DNA from: an uncultured Campylobacter sp.
GTDB taxonomy: Bacteria; Campylobacterota; Campylobacteria; Campylobacterales; Campylobacteraceae
DNA: 64,000 nucleotides
Direction of reading: 5' to 3'
Assembly: GCF_905372745.1 (NCBI RefSeq)
Contig: NZ_CAJPQR010000005.1
Location: 22,498 to 86,497 of the forward strand
Shown here: piece after piece, positions 21,386 through 30,839 of the stretch
Numbering within the stretch: position 1 is the stretch's first letter
How the letters are laid out: each line of letters begins with the position of its first letter
The notes under the pieces: model-generated
The model's input: only the letters and a program-made list of their open reading frames with translations
Database searches by the model: none
What the model was told of the DNA's origin: nothing
Program-made: the position numbers and the translations under genes

Positions 21386-21606
21386 TTTTTTCCTTTAAGC
21401 TTCCCGCGCGCTTTTGCGTTGCGGATTGCCTGAAATTTAGGGCATATTTTAGCGAGTGAAAATTTAAGCGTCGGTAAAACCTGCTAAATTTCAGGCTTAT
21501 TCGTCTGAAAACGGCAGCATAAGGCAAAGTGCGGTATAAATTTGCGCGAGCGCCCGAATAAGCGGCGTCAAAATCTTACGAAAATTTGCGCCTAAGCGCT
21601 ACAATT

Positions 21607-22173
21607 TTAATCAAAAAGCGAATTTTGCCTTGCTTTTATCGCGAAGCTTTTGCGGTGGATATCGCAGTATCCGCGCTCGGCGATCGCGCTCAGGTGGGCT
21701 TTCGTGCCGTAGCCTTTGTGCGCGGCAAAGCCATATCCCTCGTAAACGCCGTCCCACGCCCGCATCAGCGCGTCGCGGCTGACCTTGGCCAGGATGCTGG
21801 CCGCGCTCACCTGCGCGACTTTTCCATCGGCTTTGATCATCGTTTTTATGCCGGTGCCGTAGTTTGCGTTGCCGTCGTAGAGCAACTCGCAGCCTGCAAA
21901 ATGCGCCTTAAGTAGCCGCAGCGCGCGTCTGATGCACTCGCTAAGGCCCAGCTCGTCGATCTGCTCGTTTGAAAAATATACGATGAGAAAGTCCGAGTTT
22001 TTGATGATCTCGCGAAACAGCTGCTCACGCCGCTTTTCAGTCAGTTTTTTAGAGTCGTTTAGTCCAGCTATCTCGCGCTTTAGCACGCACGCAGCCACCG
22101 CCAAAGGCCCAGCCAGTGCGCCGCGACCTGCTTCATCAATGCCGCAGAGTTGGGTGTCAGATTTGTTTTTCAT
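21607..22173 (-). CDS. rnhB: Ribonuclease HII
   Basis: RnhB cleaves the RNA strand of RNA/DNA hybrids and starts removal of misincorporated ribonucleotides. The 188-residue product has the [13 protein letters not shown] motif (residues ~12-24) with the catalytic Asp-Glu pair, [18 protein letters not shown] with the later acidic residue, and the terminal substrate-sensing DIHRKSF. I chose the ATG at 22173; an in-frame TTG at 22191 has no better ribosome site. Confidence 0.93.
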   Translation of the reverse strand: MKNKSDTQLCGIDEAGRGALAGPLAVAACVLKREIAGLNDSKKLTEKRREQLFREIIKNSDFLIVYFSNEQIDELGLSECIRRALRLLKAHFAGCELLYDGNANYGTGIKTMIKADGKVAQVSAASILAKVSRDALMRAWDGVYEGYGFAAHKGYGTKAHLSAIAERGYCDIHRKSFAIKARQNSLFD

Positions 22174-22287
22174 CTTTATACTTTTTCGCAAGTTTTTTAG
22201 AATTTAAGCCATCAAATTTCGGTTTGCTTTGTATCAAATTTTGCCTTCCATTTTTTAAAGTTTTCCTTTTTATAGCGGAAAATTTGC

Positions 22288-23169
22288 CTAAAACAGCCCG
22301 AAATTTTGCTTTAAATGCTCTTTGATGGGCTCGAGCGGTAGCGATACCTCGCTATTTTTACCGCCGGCCGTGCCGTCAAAAAACGTAATCCCGCTTGGCG
22401 AGAGCGTAAAATTTTCGCTCGGCGTTATCTTTTCTTTTGCGAAGATCGCAGCCAAATTTGCGTCGTTTAGATCCTTAAAAACGTCGCTCAAATTTATCTT
22501 TTTTAGGTTTTTGAGCCAGACGGTTTTGCAGATTTTTCCGCTCGCGCCTAGTTCGCAGACGCTTCTTATTTTGCCGTTTTGATACTCGAGGTTATTTAGC
22601 GCATTTGTGGCGTTTTTTGAGGGATCTTTGAGCCATGCCGACTTAAAATTTTCAAGCTTTTCGGCGAGGGATTTTTTATTATTTTGAGCAAATTTAGGCG
22701 AGTAAAAGTCGCTCACTACGGCTTCAAATCGCGCTCCGTCTCGCCCTACCTCTTGCAGCCCAAGCGCCGTAAAATCATAGCTCGCGACCTGCTTTATCAC
22801 GGCCTTTCGCGCTTTGCCTCTGATCGCCAGTTTGCCCGCTAGTTCGCCGTTATCTGCTTTCACGCTTAGATTTAGCCACTCGGTGACCGCGTTTACGGCC
22901 GTTATATCGGCGCCCGATTTTTCGATGCTGCCCTTACTAAAGTCGTATCTGGCGCCCTCGAAAAAGGCGTGCCCTTGAAATTTAGGCGGTGAAATGACGC
23001 CCTTGTCGCTAAAATTTTCAAACTCGGCCTCAAGTTCGCTGATGTAGAGCTCAAATTTGCTCCCGTCCGCCTCGCCTGCAAATTTATAAATTTTACCCTC
23101 GTTTTCGTGCCTGATCTCGTAGCCTAGTGCCAAAACGTAGACCAAAAATATCGCCGCAACCGCTCTCAT
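22288..23169 (-). CDS. Exported protein of unknown function
   Basis: A 293-residue product with a Sec signal peptide (MRAVAAIFLVYVLALGYE) and no further membrane segment, so it is probably periplasmic. The rest alternates short beta strands and Lys/Asp/Asn-rich loops; a C-terminal helix follows SLPLEPIKEHLKQ. No family is recognised. The ATG at 23169 follows AAAGGAGCGGTT and is a clear start. It begins 11 bp after the stop of the ATPase gene, so the two form an operon, but the ATPase does not explain its role. Confidence 0.65.
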   Translation of the reverse strand: MRAVAAIFLVYVLALGYEIRHENEGKIYKFAGEADGSKFELYISELEAEFENFSDKGVISPPKFQGHAFFEGARYDFSKGSIEKSGADITAVNAVTEWLNLSVKADNGELAGKLAIRGKARKAVIKQVASYDFTALGLQEVGRDGARFEAVVSDFYSPKFAQNNKKSLAEKLENFKSAWLKDPSKNATNALNNLEYQNGKIRSVCELGASGKICKTVWLKNLKKINLSDVFKDLNDANLAAIFAKEKITPSENFTLSPSGITFFDGTAGGKNSEVSLPLEPIKEHLKQNFGLF

Positions 23170-23180
23170 AACCGCTCCTT

Positions 23181-24275
23181 TTATATGCCTAGCGCCCAGC
23201 GCGAAAACGGCGCGACTTCGCATTTTATGCCCTCTACACTCGTCTCGCCCGAGTTTGCCACGCTGATTGCTTGTAGCCTATTTATACCTAAATTTTTTAA
23301 ATTTGCGTGCAGTTTTTTAAATTTTAAAAAGACCAAATCCGCATCGCTAAACGGAGAGCAAATGATAGCAAGTTTCCTTTTAGGCAGGAAAAAATCAAGC
23401 TCTTTGGTGTAAAAAATCTGCTCGTTAAATTTAGCTAGCTCGCAAAAAACCGTGTTGTTAAAGTTTTTAGCGAAGTCCTTTTTTAGGCTTAGCGCGCTTT
23501 TCAACGCAAAGTCGTTAAAATAAAGCCTCTTTGCGGCGTTTGGTTCGTTAAATTTTTCCACTAGGCTAACCGCGCTCATGTTTTCCAGTTCGCTAAGCGC
23601 GCCGTAAACGCTATCTTTCGAGATTTTGCGGGCGGATTTTAACGTGCTAAAAATCTCAAAGACGCTCACGTTTTGCGCCTGAGCTTTCGCGCACTCTTTT
23701 AACACTGCTAGCTGCGTGGCTGATAGCGAGGATTTTAGCGCGGTTTGTAGATTTGCCGCGACGTTTTCGGCATCGCAAAAGGCCGACTCGGGGCTCCTAC
23801 CGTGAAGCAAAAAGTGGCTAAAAAGCGTCTCGGGATCGATCTTTTTTGAAAAAAAGGCGATAAACTCCTCATAGTCTAAAAAATCCAAATTTAGCTCGTT
23901 AAAGCCGCTTAAATTTGCGTCTTTAAACCGAGAGGCAACGATAAAATTTTGCAATTTTAGCTCTAAAATCGGCTCAAATTTATCCTGAAATCTCTGCTCG
24001 AAATCATCGATCGCTAGGATTTTTATCTGCGGATTTTGGCATAAAAACTCGGGCAAATTTGACAAAATATCATCCGCATCTATACGAAGGTCGCCTAAAT
24101 TTACGTACAAAAACTCTTTGCTCTCAAATGCGGCTAAAAAGCCCGCGATCAGCGAGGTTTTGCCACTTCCTACGCCGCCTTTTATCAGCGTTTTGGGTGC
24201 GGTGATCTCAAATTTTCTATTTATAAATTTGATGTTTTTTGGCGGGCTTTGGTATAGCGCGTTTAGAATTTGCAT
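23181..24275 (-). CDS. AAA-type ATPase with DUF4143-like C-terminus
   Basis: The 364-residue protein has a Walker A motif GGVGSGKTS at residues ~33-41 and a Walker B-like ILAIDDFEQRF near 86-96. The middle includes LNLDFLDYEEFIAFF and a helical segment with winged-helix character (SVYGALSELENMSAVSLVEK). The C-terminal third (LDFFLPKRKLAIICSPFSDA) resembles the nuclease-like domain of DUF4143 proteins. Such ATPases are widespread and functionally obscure. The promoter has a -10 box at 24299-24304 overlapped upstream by a 17-bp palindrome, suggesting repression. Confidence 0.7.
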   Translation of the reverse strand: MQILNALYQSPPKNIKFINRKFEITAPKTLIKGGVGSGKTSLIAGFLAAFESKEFLYVNLGDLRIDADDILSNLPEFLCQNPQIKILAIDDFEQRFQDKFEPILELKLQNFIVASRFKDANLSGFNELNLDFLDYEEFIAFFSKKIDPETLFSHFLLHGRSPESAFCDAENVAANLQTALKSSLSATQLAVLKECAKAQAQNVSVFEIFSTLKSARKISKDSVYGALSELENMSAVSLVEKFNEPNAAKRLYFNDFALKSALSLKKDFAKNFNNTVFCELAKFNEQIFYTKELDFFLPKRKLAIICSPFSDADLVFLKFKKLHANLKNLGINRLQAISVANSGETSVEGIKCEVAPFSRWALGI

Positions 24276-24298
24276 TTTTAGCCTTTAAAATTTGGAAA

Positions 24299-24304
24299 AT
24301 TATA
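24299..24304 (-). promoter_or_regulatory. -10 box of the ATPase gene
   Basis: TATAAT on the minus strand, 24 bp before the start codon. The 17-bp palindrome at 24312-24328 occupies the position of the -35 box. Confidence 0.55.
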
Positions 24305-24311
24305 GCGAAGT

Positions 24312-24328
24312 TTCCTTATAATGAGGAA
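24312..24328. promoter_or_regulatory. Palindromic operator candidate, copy 1
   Basis: TTCCTTATAATGAGGAA is a dyad (TTCCT...AGGAA) over the -35 region of the ATPase promoter. A near-identical 17-mer lies at 24521-24537. Two copies in one divergent promoter region suggest binding by a dimeric regulator; the regulator is unknown. Confidence 0.4.
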
Positions 24329-24339
24329 GATAATTAAAA

Positions 24340-24520
24340 TTTGACGTCAAAAAACGATCAAAAATTACTCAAATTTAAAAGAAAATGCGTTAAATTTGAA
24401 TGATAAAAATGCGGGCAAATTTTATCCGAACCAAATTTGCGCCCAAATAAACCCGTTCAAATTTATCCCAAATCAAATTTAAATATTTTGCTTCAAATTT
24501 TCAGCCAAATTTGCAAAAAC
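24340..24520. repeat. Cluster of CAAATTT-like words
   Basis: About eight copies of AAATTT preceded by a pyrimidine or followed by G or A occur within 180 bp upstream of the rpsJ promoter. The word is common throughout this genome, but this density is high. It may act as an A/T-rich upstream element, or be a by-product of base composition. Confidence 0.4.
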
Positions 24521-24537
24521 TTCCTTATAAAAAGGAA
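24521..24537. promoter_or_regulatory. Palindromic operator candidate, copy 2
   Basis: TTCCTTATAAAAAGGAA, 15 of 17 bases identical to copy 1, ends 37 bp upstream of the rpsJ -35 box. Position suggests an upstream regulatory site for the ribosomal operon or a second site for the ATPase regulator. Confidence 0.4.
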
Positions 24538-24574
24538 ATAAATCTATTAAATTTTACTAAATTCGCTCAAAATA

Positions 24575-24603
24575 TTGACTTTAAAAAGCCATTTGGATAA
24601 AAT
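24575..24603 (+). promoter_or_regulatory. Sigma-70 promoter of the S10 operon
   Basis: -35 TTGACT (24575-24580) and -10 TAAAAT (24598-24603), spaced 17 bp. This is an unusually good -35 for Campylobacter and fits a high-output ribosomal operon. Confidence 0.75.
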
Positions 24604-24619
24604 CCGAGTCTCTTACACA

Positions 24620-24653
24620 AGTAAGAAGTGTCGTATGTTTGCGACAAGTTCTA
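24620..24653 (+). promoter_or_regulatory. Stem-loop in the rpsJ leader
   Basis: The leader contains AGAA-G-TGTCG ... CGACA-AG-TTCT, an imperfect hairpin with a loop TATGTTTG. Its core GTCGTATGTTTGCGAC resembles the apical hairpin of the two 77-nt units between rpsH and rplF. It may be an autoregulatory site; E. coli L4 binds the S10 leader, but homology is not shown. Confidence 0.45.
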
Positions 24654-24669
24654 TTCAAAGGAAAGAAAA

Positions 24670-24981
24670 ATGGAAAGAATCAGGCTTAAGCTTAAAGCTT
24701 ATGACCATAGAGTTCTCGACCGCACAGTTGCAGCCATAGTAGAAGCTGTCAAACGAACGGGCGCCGACGTCAGAGGTCCGGTGCCGATGCCTACGAAGAT
24801 CAAACGCTACACGGTCTTAAAATCACCACACATCAACAAAGACTCACGCGAGCAGTTTGAAATGAGAATTCACACTAGAATGCTAGATATCGTAGCGGCT
24901 ACGCCCGATACCGTCGACTCGCTAACAAAGCTTGACTTAGCCCCTGAGGTTAACGTTGAAGTCCGCGCGATGGGCAAATAA
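24670..24981 (+). CDS. rpsJ: 30S ribosomal protein S10
   Basis: S10 belongs to the 30S head and doubles as NusE in antitermination. The 103-residue product starts [20 protein letters not shown] and has the conserved [19 protein letters not shown]. The ATG at 24670 follows AAAGGAAAGAAAA; an upstream in-frame GTG lies in the leader hairpin and is unlikely. First gene of the cluster, 67 bp behind the -10 box. Confidence 0.97.
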   Translation: MERIRLKLKAYDHRVLDRTVAAIVEAVKRTGADVRGPVPMPTKIKRYTVLKSPHINKDSREQFEMRIHTRMLDIVAATPDTVDSLTKLDLAPEVNVEVRAMGK

Positions 24982-24995
24982 AGGCGAGGTGAAAG

Positions 24996-25574
24996 ATGGA
25001 ATATATCGTAGAAAAAATAGGCATGAGCAGAACGGTAAACAACCCAAGCATTCCCGTTACGCTTCTAAAGGTCGTAAACGCTAAAGTTTGCGAAGTGAGC
25101 GAATGCGGCTGCGCTATAGTAGCTTATGCTAAAGGTAAAGCAAAAAATAAAGCCATAGAGGGTCAGCAAAAAAAATATAGCCTAACGGCGGAATTTAATA
25201 AATTCGCAACTCTACAAGTCGCCAATAAAGAGGCGGGCGATCTTGATATTAGTCCGCTTAGCTCGGCTAAAATTTTAAAAGTTAGCTTCAGCTCAAAAGG
25301 TAAAGGCTATCAAGGCGTCGTAAAAAGACACGGGTTTGCGGGCGGTCCAAAAAGCCACGGTTCTCGCTTCCACAAAAGACACGGCTCTATCGGTAACCGC
25401 GAGTGGCCGGGACGCGTTCAGCCTGGTATGAAAATGGCCGGACACACCGGAAACGAAAAAGTTACCGTTAAAAACGAGATCGTAAGCTTTGACGCCGAAA
25501 ACGGAATTTTGGTTTTAAAAGGCAGCGTCGCTGGCTATAACGGCGCAATGGGCAGAATAAGGATAGTAAAATGA
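24996..25574 (+). CDS. rplC: 50S ribosomal protein L3
   Basis: L3 starts 50S assembly and reaches the peptidyl-transferase centre with its loop. The 192-residue protein shows [20 protein letters not shown] and the [20 protein letters not shown] segment near the active centre. A GGCGAGGTGA ribosome site precedes the ATG. The stop overlaps rplD (ATGA). Confidence 0.97.
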   Translation: MEYIVEKIGMSRTVNNPSIPVTLLKVVNAKVCEVSECGCAIVAYAKGKAKNKAIEGQQKKYSLTAEFNKFATLQVANKEAGDLDISPLSSAKILKVSFSSKGKGYQGVVKRHGFAGGPKSHGSRFHKRHGSIGNREWPGRVQPGMKMAGHTGNEKVTVKNEIVSFDAENGILVLKGSVAGYNGAMGRIRIVK

Positions 25575-26185
25575 GTAAAGTTTGCGTATTAAACGAAAAA
25601 TTTGAAAAAGCTAGCGAGCTTGATCTACCGGCTAATTACGCTGAGATTAACCCGCACAACCTATATCTTTACGTTAAGTCTTATTTGTCCGGTATGCGTT
25701 CAAATTCGGCTCACACCAAAACCAGAGCTTTCGTAAGCGGCGGCGGTAAAAAACCGTGGAGACAAAAAGGTCGCGGCGGCGCTAGAGCGGGCTCAACCAG
25801 AACTAACGTCTGGGTAGGCGGCGCAGTGGCGTTTGGTCCGAGCAACGAGCGAAACTATTTCCAAAAGATCAACAAAAAGCAAAAAAGATTGGCGCTTGAG
25901 TTCGCGCTAAACGAAAAAGCTAACGCGGGTAAAATTTTCGCGGTAGATAGCATAGAGATCGCAAGCGGCAAGACTAAAGACGCGGCTAAAATAATCAGCG
26001 CGTTAAATTTGAGAGACGCTTTGGTCGTGAAAGATCTGCTTGACGACAACACGCTATTGGCGTTTAGAAATTTATCAAACTGCTATCTAATCGATGCGAG
26101 CGAGATAAACGCTTACTTAGTGGCGACTTACGGTGCCGTCGTTATCGAGAAGGCCGCACTTGAATCTATAATAAAAGAGGGCTGA
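25571..26185 (+). CDS. rplD: 50S ribosomal protein L4
   Basis: L4 lines the exit tunnel. The 204-residue product carries the tunnel loop [21 protein letters not shown] (residues ~57-77) and [18 protein letters not shown]. In enteric bacteria L4 also represses its own operon through the rpsJ leader; the leader hairpin here would be the place to look for that. Coupled to rplC by ATGA. Confidence 0.97.
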   Translation: MSKVCVLNEKFEKASELDLPANYAEINPHNLYLYVKSYLSGMRSNSAHTKTRAFVSGGGKKPWRQKGRGGARAGSTRTNVWVGGAVAFGPSNERNYFQKINKKQKRLALEFALNEKANAGKIFAVDSIEIASGKTKDAAKIISALNLRDALVVKDLLDDNTLLAFRNLSNCYLIDASEINAYLVATYGAVVIEKAALESIIKEG

Positions 26186-26186
26186 A

Positions 26187-26468
26187 ATGGCAGATATAAC
26201 TGATATCAAAACGATTTTATATACGGAAAAAACTCTCGGTCTTCAAGAACAAGGCGTGGTCGTCATACAAACTTCGCCTAAGATGACTAAAAATAGGCTG
26301 AAAGAAATTTTGAAAGAGTATTTTGGAGTAACGCCGCTTCGCGTAAATTCGCTTAGAATCGACGGAAAAGTTAAGCGTTTCAAAGGAAGAGAAGGACAAC
26401 GAAGCGAGATAAAGAAATTTTACGTTCAGTTGCCTGAAGGCTCAAGCCTAGAAAACACGGAGGCGTAA
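26187..26468 (+). CDS. rplW: 50S ribosomal protein L23
   Basis: L23 sits at the tunnel exit and docks SRP and trigger factor. The 93-residue product has [19 protein letters not shown] and the conserved [21 protein letters not shown]-terminal half. One base separates it from rplD and rplB on each side. Confidence 0.96.
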   Translation: MADITDIKTILYTEKTLGLQEQGVVVIQTSPKMTKNRLKEILKEYFGVTPLRVNSLRIDGKVKRFKGREGQRSEIKKFYVQLPEGSSLENTEA

Positions 26469-26469
26469 G

Positions 26470-27300
26470 ATGGCGATAAAAACCTATAAACCTTATACAC
26501 CTAGCCGCAGATTTATGACGGGCTTATCAAGCGAGGACATCACTGCTAAACCTAGCGTGAGAAGCTTGCTTGTAAAGATCCCTGTAAGCGGCGGTAGAAA
26601 TAATAACGGAAGAATAACTTCTAGACATAAAGAAGGCGGAGCGAAGAAACTTTATAGAATCATAGACTTTAAACGTCGCAAATTCGGTATCGAAGGCAAG
26701 GTCGAAGCTATTGAGTACGATCCAAACAGAAACTGCCGCATCGCGCTTATCGCTTATAAAGACGGCGAAAAACGCTACATCATCAGACCAAACGGACTAA
26801 ATGTTGGTGATGTAGTAGCAGCGGCCGAGGCAGGTCTAGACATAAAACCTGGCAACGCGATGAAACTAAGAAACATCCCGGTTGGTACTATCGTACACAA
26901 CGTGGAGCTAAAACCGGGCAAGGGCGCCCAGATGGCTCGTTCAGCCGGCGGCTATGCTCAGCTAATGGGTAAAGAGGAAAAATACGTAATGCTTCGCTTG
27001 CCAAGCGGCGAGATGAGACAAGTGCTTGCAGAGTGCATGGCTAGTATTGGCGTAGTAGGTAACGAAGATTGGGCGAACGTAACTATCGGTAAAGCCGGAC
27101 GTAATCGCCACAGAGGTATCCGTCCTCAAACTCGCGGTTCAGCGATGAACCCAGTAGACCACCCGCACGGCGGTGGTGAGGGCAAGAAAAACTCAGGCCG
27201 TCATCCTGTTACTCCATGGGGTAAACCGACCAAAGGTGCTAAGACTCGCCGCAAAAAGGCTAGCGATAAGCTTATAATTTCAAGAAGGAAAGGTAAATAG
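26470..27300 (+). CDS. rplB: 50S ribosomal protein L2
   Basis: L2 is needed for subunit joining and peptidyl transfer. The 276-residue product has [24 protein letters not shown] N-terminal RNA-binding sequence and the invariant [14 protein letters not shown] near residue 226, whose His is functionally important. Full length, tightly packed in the operon. Confidence 0.98.
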   Translation: MAIKTYKPYTPSRRFMTGLSSEDITAKPSVRSLLVKIPVSGGRNNNGRITSRHKEGGAKKLYRIIDFKRRKFGIEGKVEAIEYDPNRNCRIALIAYKDGEKRYIIRPNGLNVGDVVAAAEAGLDIKPGNAMKLRNIPVGTIVHNVELKPGKGAQMARSAGGYAQLMGKEEKYVMLRLPSGEMRQVLAECMASIGVVGNEDWANVTIGKAGRNRHRGIRPQTRGSAMNPVDHPHGGGEGKKNSGRHPVTPWGKPTKGAKTRRKKASDKLIISRRKGK

Positions 27301-27302
27301 AG

Positions 27303-27584
27303 ATGGCAAGATCACTCAAAAAAGGACCTTTTGTCGATGAGCATGTAATGAAAAAAGTCGTTGCCGCTAAAAAAGCTAATGACAACAAGCCGATAAAAAC
27401 ATGGTCTAGACGCAGCACGATAGTGCCTGAAATGATAGGCCTAACGTTTAACGTTCATAACGGCAAGAGCTTCATTCCAGTATACGTTACGGAAAACCAC
27501 ATCGGATATAAACTAGGCGAATTTGCTCCTACGCGCACATTTAAGGGTCACAAAGGCTCAGTGCAAAAGAAAATCGGTAAGTAA
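27303..27584 (+). CDS. rpsS: 30S ribosomal protein S19
   Basis: S19 binds the 30S head with S13. The 93-residue product has [18 protein letters not shown] at the start and [20 protein letters not shown] and [12 protein letters not shown] toward the end, all canonical. Confidence 0.97.
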   Translation: MARSLKKGPFVDEHVMKKVVAAKKANDNKPIKTWSRRSTIVPEMIGLTFNVHNGKSFIPVYVTENHIGYKLGEFAPTRTFKGHKGSVQKKIGK

Positions 27585-27593
27585 GGGGATAAG

Positions 27594-27926
27594 ATGAGCA
27601 AAACAATTATTAAATTCGTAAGACTATCTCCGACTAAAGCCAGACTAATCGCAAGAGAAGTACAAGGCATGAACGCAGAATTTGCGTTAGCCAGCCTTAG
27701 CTTTATGCCAAACCGCGGCGCCAAATTTATCGCTACGGCTATCAGCTCTGCGGTAGCCAATGGCGGATTCGAGCCTGAAGAGGTTGTCGTAACAAGCTGC
27801 CGTGTGGATGCGGGCCCAGTATTAAAAAGATTTAGACCGCGAGCGAGAGGAAGCGCAAGCAGAATCCGCAAACCGACTTCTCATATCTTAGTAGAAGTAT
27901 CTAAACCTGAAAAGAAGGAAGCGTAA
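27594..27926 (+). CDS. rplV: 50S ribosomal protein L22
   Basis: L22 contacts all 23S domains and its hairpin lines the exit tunnel near macrolide sites. The 110-residue product includes [16 protein letters not shown] and the hairpin [30 protein letters not shown] site precedes the ATG. Confidence 0.97.
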   Translation: MSKTIIKFVRLSPTKARLIAREVQGMNAEFALASLSFMPNRGAKFIATAISSAVANGGFEPEEVVVTSCRVDAGPVLKRFRPRARGSASRIRKPTSHILVEVSKPEKKEA

Positions 27927-27927
27927 T

Positions 27928-28629
27928 ATGGGTCAGAAAGTAAATCCGATAGGTCTAAGACTAGGAATAAACCGCAACTGGGAGTCAAGATGGTTTCCTG
28001 CTAAAGGAACTTTGGCTGAAAATATCGGCGAAGACTACAAAATTCGCGCTTTCTTGAAAAAGAAACTTTACTACGCGGGCGTTTCTCAAATTTTGATCGA
28101 GAGAACCGCTAAGAAAATTCGCGTAACCGTCGTAGCAGCTCGCCCCGGTATTATTATCGGCAAAAAGGGCTCTGACGTAGAGAAGCTTAAAGAGGATATC
28201 CAAAAGCTGATCAACAAAGAAGTAAACGTAAATATCAAAGAAGAAAGAAAAGCTCAAGCTTCGGCTCAGCTAGCTGCGGAAAACGTAGCAATGCAGCTTG
28301 AAAAACGCGTTGCGTTTAGACGCGCGATGAAAAAAGTTATCCAAGGCGCTCAAAAATCAGGCGCTAAAGGTATCAAAATTTCAGTTGCAGGACGTCTTGG
28401 CGGCGCTGAGATCGCTAGAACCGAGTGGTACTTAGAGGGTCGCGTTCCGCTTCACACTCTAAGAGCTAAGATCGATTACGGCGTTGCCGAAGCGCATACG
28501 ACCTATGGAAACATAGGTATAAAAGTGTGGATATTTAAAGGCGAGGTTCTTCAAAAAGGTGTTCAATCTGAAAAGAACGAAGAAGAAAAAGCCGATAAAA
28601 AACCGCGCAGAGCAAGAAGAGGTAAATAA
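27928..28629 (+). CDS. rpsC: 30S ribosomal protein S3
   Basis: S3 forms the mRNA entry with S4 and S5. The 233-residue product starts [20 protein letters not shown] and has the KH motif [17 protein letters not shown]. The C-terminus is a charged tail rich in Glu/Lys/Arg ([15 protein letters not shown]), slightly longer than in enteric S3. Confidence 0.97.
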   Translation: MGQKVNPIGLRLGINRNWESRWFPAKGTLAENIGEDYKIRAFLKKKLYYAGVSQILIERTAKKIRVTVVAARPGIIIGKKGSDVEKLKEDIQKLINKEVNVNIKEERKAQASAQLAAENVAMQLEKRVAFRRAMKKVIQGAQKSGAKGIKISVAGRLGGAEIARTEWYLEGRVPLHTLRAKIDYGVAEAHTTYGNIGIKVWIFKGEVLQKGVQSEKNEEEKADKKPRRARRGK

Positions 28630-28631
28630 TC

Positions 28632-29057
28632 ATGTTGATGCCAAAACGAACTAAATTTCGCAAACAGATGAAAGGCAGAAACCGCGGTAAAGCTACTCGC
28701 GGCGCTGATCTTGCTATGGGCGAGATCGGAATAAAAGCCGTAGAAGCGGGCCGCGTAAATTCGCGCCAGATCGAAGCGGCTCGTGTGGCTCTAACCCGCC
28801 ACGTAAAACGCCAGGCTAAAACTTGGATCAGAGTTTTCCCAGATAAACCGCTAACCAAAAAACCTCTACAAACTCGTATGGGTAAAGGTAAAGCCGGAGT
28901 CGAAGAGTGGGTTATGAACATAAAACCGGGTCGTATAATAGTCGAAATGGCGGGCGTAGATGAGGAACTAGCGCGCGAAGCTCTAACTCTAGCGATCCAC
29001 AAACTTCCGTTTAAGACTAAAATCGTAACGCGAGAGAGTGAAAATGAAATATACTGA
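28632..29057 (+). CDS. rplP: 50S ribosomal protein L16
   Basis: L16 orients the A-site tRNA. The 141-residue product starts [19 protein letters not shown] and has [20 protein letters not shown] with the conserved Arg that is hydroxylated in some bacteria. Its last codons overlap rpmC by 14 bp. Confidence 0.97.
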   Translation: MLMPKRTKFRKQMKGRNRGKATRGADLAMGEIGIKAVEAGRVNSRQIEAARVALTRHVKRQAKTWIRVFPDKPLTKKPLQTRMGKGKAGVEEWVMNIKPGRIIVEMAGVDEELAREALTLAIHKLPFKTKIVTRESENEIY

Positions 29058-29229
29058 TATTAAAGACAAAAGCGTTGCAGAACTTAACGCGTTATTGAAA
29101 GAGAAAAAGGTGCTTTTATTTACGTTAAGACAAAAGCTAAAAACTATGCAGCTAAGCAACCCTAACGAGATTAGCGCCGTCCGCAAGGAAATAGCGCAAA
29201 TCAACACTGCAATTAGCGCTTCAAAGTAA
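29044..29229 (+). CDS. rpmC: 50S ribosomal protein L29
   Basis: A 61-residue two-helix protein by the tunnel exit ([20 protein letters not shown], then [16 protein letters not shown]). I chose the ATG at 29044; a GTG two codons upstream is also possible. Translation is coupled to rplP through a 14-bp overlap. Confidence 0.95.
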   Translation: MKYTDIKDKSVAELNALLKEKKVLLFTLRQKLKTMQLSNPNEISAVRKEIAQINTAISASK

Positions 29230-29239
29230 GGGGTGAGAA

Positions 29240-29491
29240 ATGGCATTAAAAAGAGAAATTCAAGGTGTCGTTTTACAAAAGGCCGGCGATAAGACGGCTA
29301 CGATTTTGGTTGAGAGACGCGTTATGCACCCAAGATACCACAAATTCGTAAAACGCTTTAAAAAATATATGATTCACGACGAAAAGAACGAAACAAAAGC
29401 GGGCGATACGGTCGTAGCTATCGAATGCAGACCGCTAAGCGCGAGAAAATCTTTCCGCTTAAAGACTATTTTAGCGACGGGGGTTGAGTAA
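29240..29491 (+). CDS. rpsQ: 30S ribosomal protein S17
   Basis: An OB-fold protein of the 30S body. The 83-residue product includes [20 protein letters not shown], the [14 protein letters not shown] loop, and [18 protein letters not shown]. The start follows a GGGGTGAG site. It overlaps rplN by one base. Confidence 0.96.
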   Translation: MALKREIQGVVLQKAGDKTATILVERRVMHPRYHKFVKRFKKYMIHDEKNETKAGDTVVAIECRPLSARKSFRLKTILATGVE

Positions 29492-29859
29492 TGATACAAT
29501 CTTTTACGAGGCTTACGGTCGCCGATAATAGCGGTGCGAAAGAGCTAATGTGCATTAAAGTTTTGGGCGGCAGCAAGAGAAGATACGCGACGCTTGGCGA
29601 CGTTATCATCTGCTCGGTCAAAAAGGCGCTTCCAAACGGTAAGATCAAAAAAGGTCAAGTGGTAAAAGCAGTCGTCGTTAGAACTAAAAAAGAGGTTCAA
29701 AGAGATAACGGCTCGCTAATCCGCTTCGACGAAAACGCAGCCGTCATCTTGGATAACAAACGCGAGCCTATCGGTACTCGTATCTTTGGACCGGTCGGCC
29801 GTGAGGTTAGATACGCTAACTTTATGAAAATCGTTTCGCTTGCTCCGGAGGTGTTATAA
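29491..29859 (+). CDS. rplN: 50S ribosomal protein L14
   Basis: L14 makes the B8 bridge and binds RsfS. The 122-residue product starts [19 protein letters not shown] and contains [19 protein letters not shown] sequence ([20 protein letters not shown]). Coupled to rplX by TAATG. Confidence 0.97.
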   Translation: MIQSFTRLTVADNSGAKELMCIKVLGGSKRRYATLGDVIICSVKKALPNGKIKKGQVVKAVVVRTKKEVQRDNGSLIRFDENAAVILDNKREPIGTRIFGPVGREVRYANFMKIVSLAPEVL

Positions 29860-30095
29860 TGGCTAACGTTAAATTTAAAGTAAAAAAAGGCGATACCGTT
29901 AAGATCATCGCAGGCGACGACAAAGGTAAAACAGGTAAAATTTTATCCGTCCTAGCCAAAAAAGGACAAGTCATCGTCGAGGGTTGCAAGGTAGCTAAAA
30001 AAGCTATAAAACCTAGCGAAAAGACCCCAAACGGCGGCTTTATCAATAAAGAGATGCCTATTGATATCTCAAACGTTGCAAAAGTTGAGGGCTGA
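29859..30095 (+). CDS. rplX: 50S ribosomal protein L24
   Basis: An early 50S assembly protein with a KOW fold. The 78-residue product has [20 protein letters not shown] and [11 protein letters not shown], and is at the short end of the family (about 75-105). Confidence 0.96.
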   Translation: MANVKFKVKKGDTVKIIAGDDKGKTGKILSVLAKKGQVIVEGCKVAKKAIKPSEKTPNGGFINKEMPIDISNVAKVEG

Positions 30096-30097
30096 AA

Positions 30098-30643
30098 ATG
30101 AATAGATTAAAAGCTAAATATAACGAGGTCGTAAAGCCTGCTTTGGCTAAAGAATTCGACATCAAAAATCCTATGCTAATCCCTGCGATCGAAAAGATCG
30201 TGATAAGCGTAGGCGCTGGCGAATCTGCTAAAGATCAAAAGCAACTTCAAAACATCGCCGATACTATTTCGCTAATCGCCGGACAAAAAGCCGTTGTTAC
30301 CGACGCTAAAAAATCGGTTGCGGGCTTTAAAGTGCGCGAGGGATTTCCCGTCGGCGTAAAAGTAACGCTTAGAAAAGAGAATATGTTTGCGTTTTTAGAC
30401 AAACTAATCTCTATCGCGCTACCGAGAGTTAAGGACTTTAGAGGTCTTCCAAAAGACGGTTTTGACGGACGCGGAAACTACAACTTCGGCCTTAACGAGC
30501 AGCTAATGTTCCCAGAGGTCGAGTACGATAAGATTTTACGCACTCACGGTATGAATATAGTTATAGTCACGACGACAAACAGCGACAAAGAGGCATTCAA
30601 ATTGCTTGAGCTATTTGGTTTGCCGTTTGCGAAAGGAAAGTAA
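30098..30643 (+). CDS. rplE: 50S ribosomal protein L5
   Basis: L5 binds 5S rRNA in the central protuberance. The 181-residue product has the conserved [19 protein letters not shown] and [10 protein letters not shown] motifs and [15 protein letters not shown] near the C-terminus. Two bases separate it from rplX. Confidence 0.97.
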   Translation: MNRLKAKYNEVVKPALAKEFDIKNPMLIPAIEKIVISVGAGESAKDQKQLQNIADTISLIAGQKAVVTDAKKSVAGFKVREGFPVGVKVTLRKENMFAFLDKLISIALPRVKDFRGLPKDGFDGRGNYNFGLNEQLMFPEVEYDKILRTHGMNIVIVTTTNSDKEAFKLLELFGLPFAKGK

Positions 30644-30644
30644 T

Positions 30645-30830
30645 ATGGCGAAAAAATCAATGATAGCAAAGGCTGCCAGAAAGCCTAAATTTGCGGTTCG
30701 CGGCTATACGAGATGCCAAATTTGCGGACGTCCGCATTCGGTTTATAAAGATTTTGGAATTTGCCGCGTATGCCTAAGAAAAATGGCTAACGAGGGACTA
30801 ATCCCGGGTCTAAAAAAAGCAAGCTGGTAA
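30645..30830 (+). CDS. rpsN: 30S ribosomal protein S14, zinc-binding type
   Basis: The 61-residue short form of S14 with an intact zinc ribbon, C-x2-C-x12-C-x2-C ([20 protein letters not shown]). The start is the ATG at 30645 right after rplE. The zinc form implies that the cell has no need of a zinc-independent paralogue in this locus. Confidence 0.97.
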   Translation: MAKKSMIAKAARKPKFAVRGYTRCQICGRPHSVYKDFGICRVCLRKMANEGLIPGLKKASW

Positions 30831-30839
30831 GGAAGAGAA

